Shown here: one piece after another, positions 5,286-6,020 of the stretch | Layout: the number at the start of each line of letters is the position of its first letter | Numbering within the stretch: position 1 is the stretch's first letter | Origin: DAIUFH01 sp036844705 | GTDB taxonomy: Bacteria > Bacillota > Clostridia > Tissierellales > Tissierellaceae | Reading direction: 5' to 3' | NCBI GenBank assembly: GCA_036844705.1 | Contig: DAIUFH010000105.1 | Span: 1 to 6,020, forward strand | Length of the DNA: 6,020 bases | Made by a program: the position numbers and the translations under genes | Notes under the pieces: generated by a model | What the model saw: the letters and a program-made list of their open reading frames with translations, nothing else | Told to the model about the DNA's origin: nothing | Database searches by the model: none

Positions 5286-5924
5286 TCAGTAGGTTTCTTT
5301 CAATTTTATAATCCCTTGTACAAATTCATTCTTACCACCTTGGGCAGGATGTCTTACTATGTGAGATGGAATATTTAATTTCTTTAGAGATTGTTCAGCT
5401 TTTCGACCTATAGCTACTACTTGCTCAATTTCAAAGAGATTAATTAATTTCAATAAAAACTGTTCACCTATTATTAGTTCATTTTTTAGGGGTGCTCTGT
5501 TGGAGTTATCAATTCCTGGTTTGTGGGGATGAAAGGGAAAGGCATTCCATGCAAGAGCCAATATGTTATGATTTACTAGAGTCTCCATTATAATTGTTGC
5601 AGTTGCTTCATTTAATAGTTTGTCATTTTCTGTTGCAAGTCTATAGCCCGCTTCTTTACCAAAGATATGAGTTCCATTCATATTGTTCATGAGAAGATGC
5701 TCACTTGTAAATGGTACTCCCGTAAGTCTAGAGCCTCTATATCCAGGGGCTTCCGCAACTAACATTATTCGGGGTCTTAGATTTTGCATCTGCTTCAAGT
5801 AAATAAGCAGATTTTCCCTTCTTATTGCATTTTCTTCATTAGAATAATCGTACTGATTATGCACATTTGGTAATGGTTCTATTGTAGCTAAATCCTCTAT
5901 AAATTCGTAAAGTTTATCTTTCAT
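5286..5924 (-). CDS. Uracil-DNA glycosylase superfamily protein
   Basis: The 212-residue product carries the motifs of the uracil-DNA glycosylase fold: VAEAPGYRGSRLTGVPF (56-72) as the N-terminal active-site/DNA-binding loop, LALAWNAFPFHPHKPG (122-137) in the middle, VVAIGRKAEQSL (169-180) as the late beta-alpha unit, and RHPAQGG (191-197) as the C-terminal minor-groove loop. These enzymes cut uracil or related damaged bases from DNA to begin base-excision repair in the cytoplasm. The GxxRTGxPF pattern after EAPG resembles family 5 (UDGb) more than family 1 GQDPYH; the catalytic polar residue and lesion are therefore uncertain. The start has GAGGA six bases upstream (plus-strand 5931-5935). 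It is transcribed alone, opposite to cblS, from its own promoter. No four-cysteine iron-sulfur cluster pattern is visible, unlike family 4 and 5 enzymes. Confidence 0.82.
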   Translation of the reverse strand: MKDKLYEFIEDLATIEPLPNVHNQYDYSNEENAIRRENLLIYLKQMQNLRPRIMLVAEAPGYRGSRLTGVPFTSEHLLMNNMNGTHIFGKEAGYRLATENDKLLNEATATIIMETLVNHNILALAWNAFPFHPHKPGIDNSNRAPLKNELIIGEQFLLKLINLFEIEQVVAIGRKAEQSLKKLNIPSHIVRHPAQGGKNEFVQGIIKLKETY

Positions 5925-5959
5925 AATAATTCCTCAATCTAAATTAAATAGTTAAGCAT

Positions 5960-5988
5960 AGTATATAATCACTATACCTATAATTCAA
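5960..5988 (-). promoter_or_regulatory. Promoter of the glycosylase gene
   Basis: On the minus strand TTGAAT (plus 5983-5988) and TATACT (plus 5960-5965) are separated by exactly 17 bp, matching four and five of six consensus positions. The RBS and ATG follow 36 bp downstream. A small inverted repeat, GTATA (5961-5965) with TATAC (5973-5977), overlaps the -10 and spacer and could be a weak operator. Confidence 0.65.
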
Positions 5989-6010
5989 TAGAAAATAAGT
6001 GGAAACGATA

Positions 6011-6019
6011 TGTTATAAT
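6011..6019 (+). promoter_or_regulatory. Possible divergent extended -10 promoter at the edge
   Basis: TGTTATAAT is an exact extended -10 element (TGnTATAAT) on the plus strand at the right edge. No convincing -35 lies upstream. It could drive a rightward gene outside the window, divergent from the glycosylase gene. The gene it would serve is not visible. Confidence 0.3.
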
Positions 6020-6020
6020 A

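Noticed and set aside
5218..5292. 24-codon plus-strand ORF (begins MFFIKEGNLR)
   Set aside because: TAGGG six bases before the ATG is a weak RBS, but the frame runs through the convergent terminator stem and into the end of the glycosylase gene; better explained by the terminator.
1..6020. CRISPR array, insertion sequence, tRNA or prophage elements
   Set aside because: No regularly spaced repeats, transposase motifs, terminal inverted repeats, tRNA cloverleaf signatures or phage genes were seen on either strand.

Overview
The window is strongly AT-rich with strong Shine-Dalgarno sites and short intergenic gaps. Two features point to a spore-forming low-GC Bacillota: a CotA-type spore-coat laccase behind a sigma-K-like promoter, and an ECF-type vitamin B12 salvage pair behind a cobalamin riboswitch. 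Base composition favours the Clostridia over Bacillus, but no rRNA or marker gene is present, so this placement is an inference.

Layout. Positions 1-129 hold the upstream region of the first gene, with a candidate promoter and an imperfect dyad. An unrecognised 116-residue protein (130-480) is followed 35 bp later by a 12-helix MFS exporter (516-1757); both read rightward and could share a transcript. A 100-bp gap with a sigma-K-like promoter and an A/T dyad leads to a multicopper oxidase closely resembling Bacillus subtilis CotA (1858-3459), closed by an intrinsic terminator. The 344-bp gap from 3460 to 3803 is fully occupied by that terminator, a vegetative promoter, a cobalamin riboswitch aptamer and a three-hairpin transcription-termination platform. 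Under riboswitch control lie cblT (3804-4313), an ECF S-component for alpha-ribazole, and cblS (4323-5060), a PurM-like alpha-ribazole kinase, with only 9 bp between them. A 225-bp convergent gap carries a 10-bp direct repeat and a 12-bp stem that probably terminates from both sides. On the minus strand is a uracil-DNA glycosylase superfamily gene (5286-5924) with its own promoter. A possible divergent promoter sits at the right edge.

How the genes work together. The clearest unit is promoter-riboswitch-cblT-cblS. When B12 is scarce the leader should read through, CblT should bring in alpha-ribazole through a shared ECF module, and CblS should phosphorylate it to alpha-ribazole phosphate for assembly of the lower nucleotide loop of cobalamin. 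The laccase appears to be a separate, sporulation-timed gene. The MFS exporter and the small upstream protein have no visible link to either. The pieces belong to known families; the least described parts are the 116-residue protein, the sequence-level details of the B12 switch, and the regulatory dyads.
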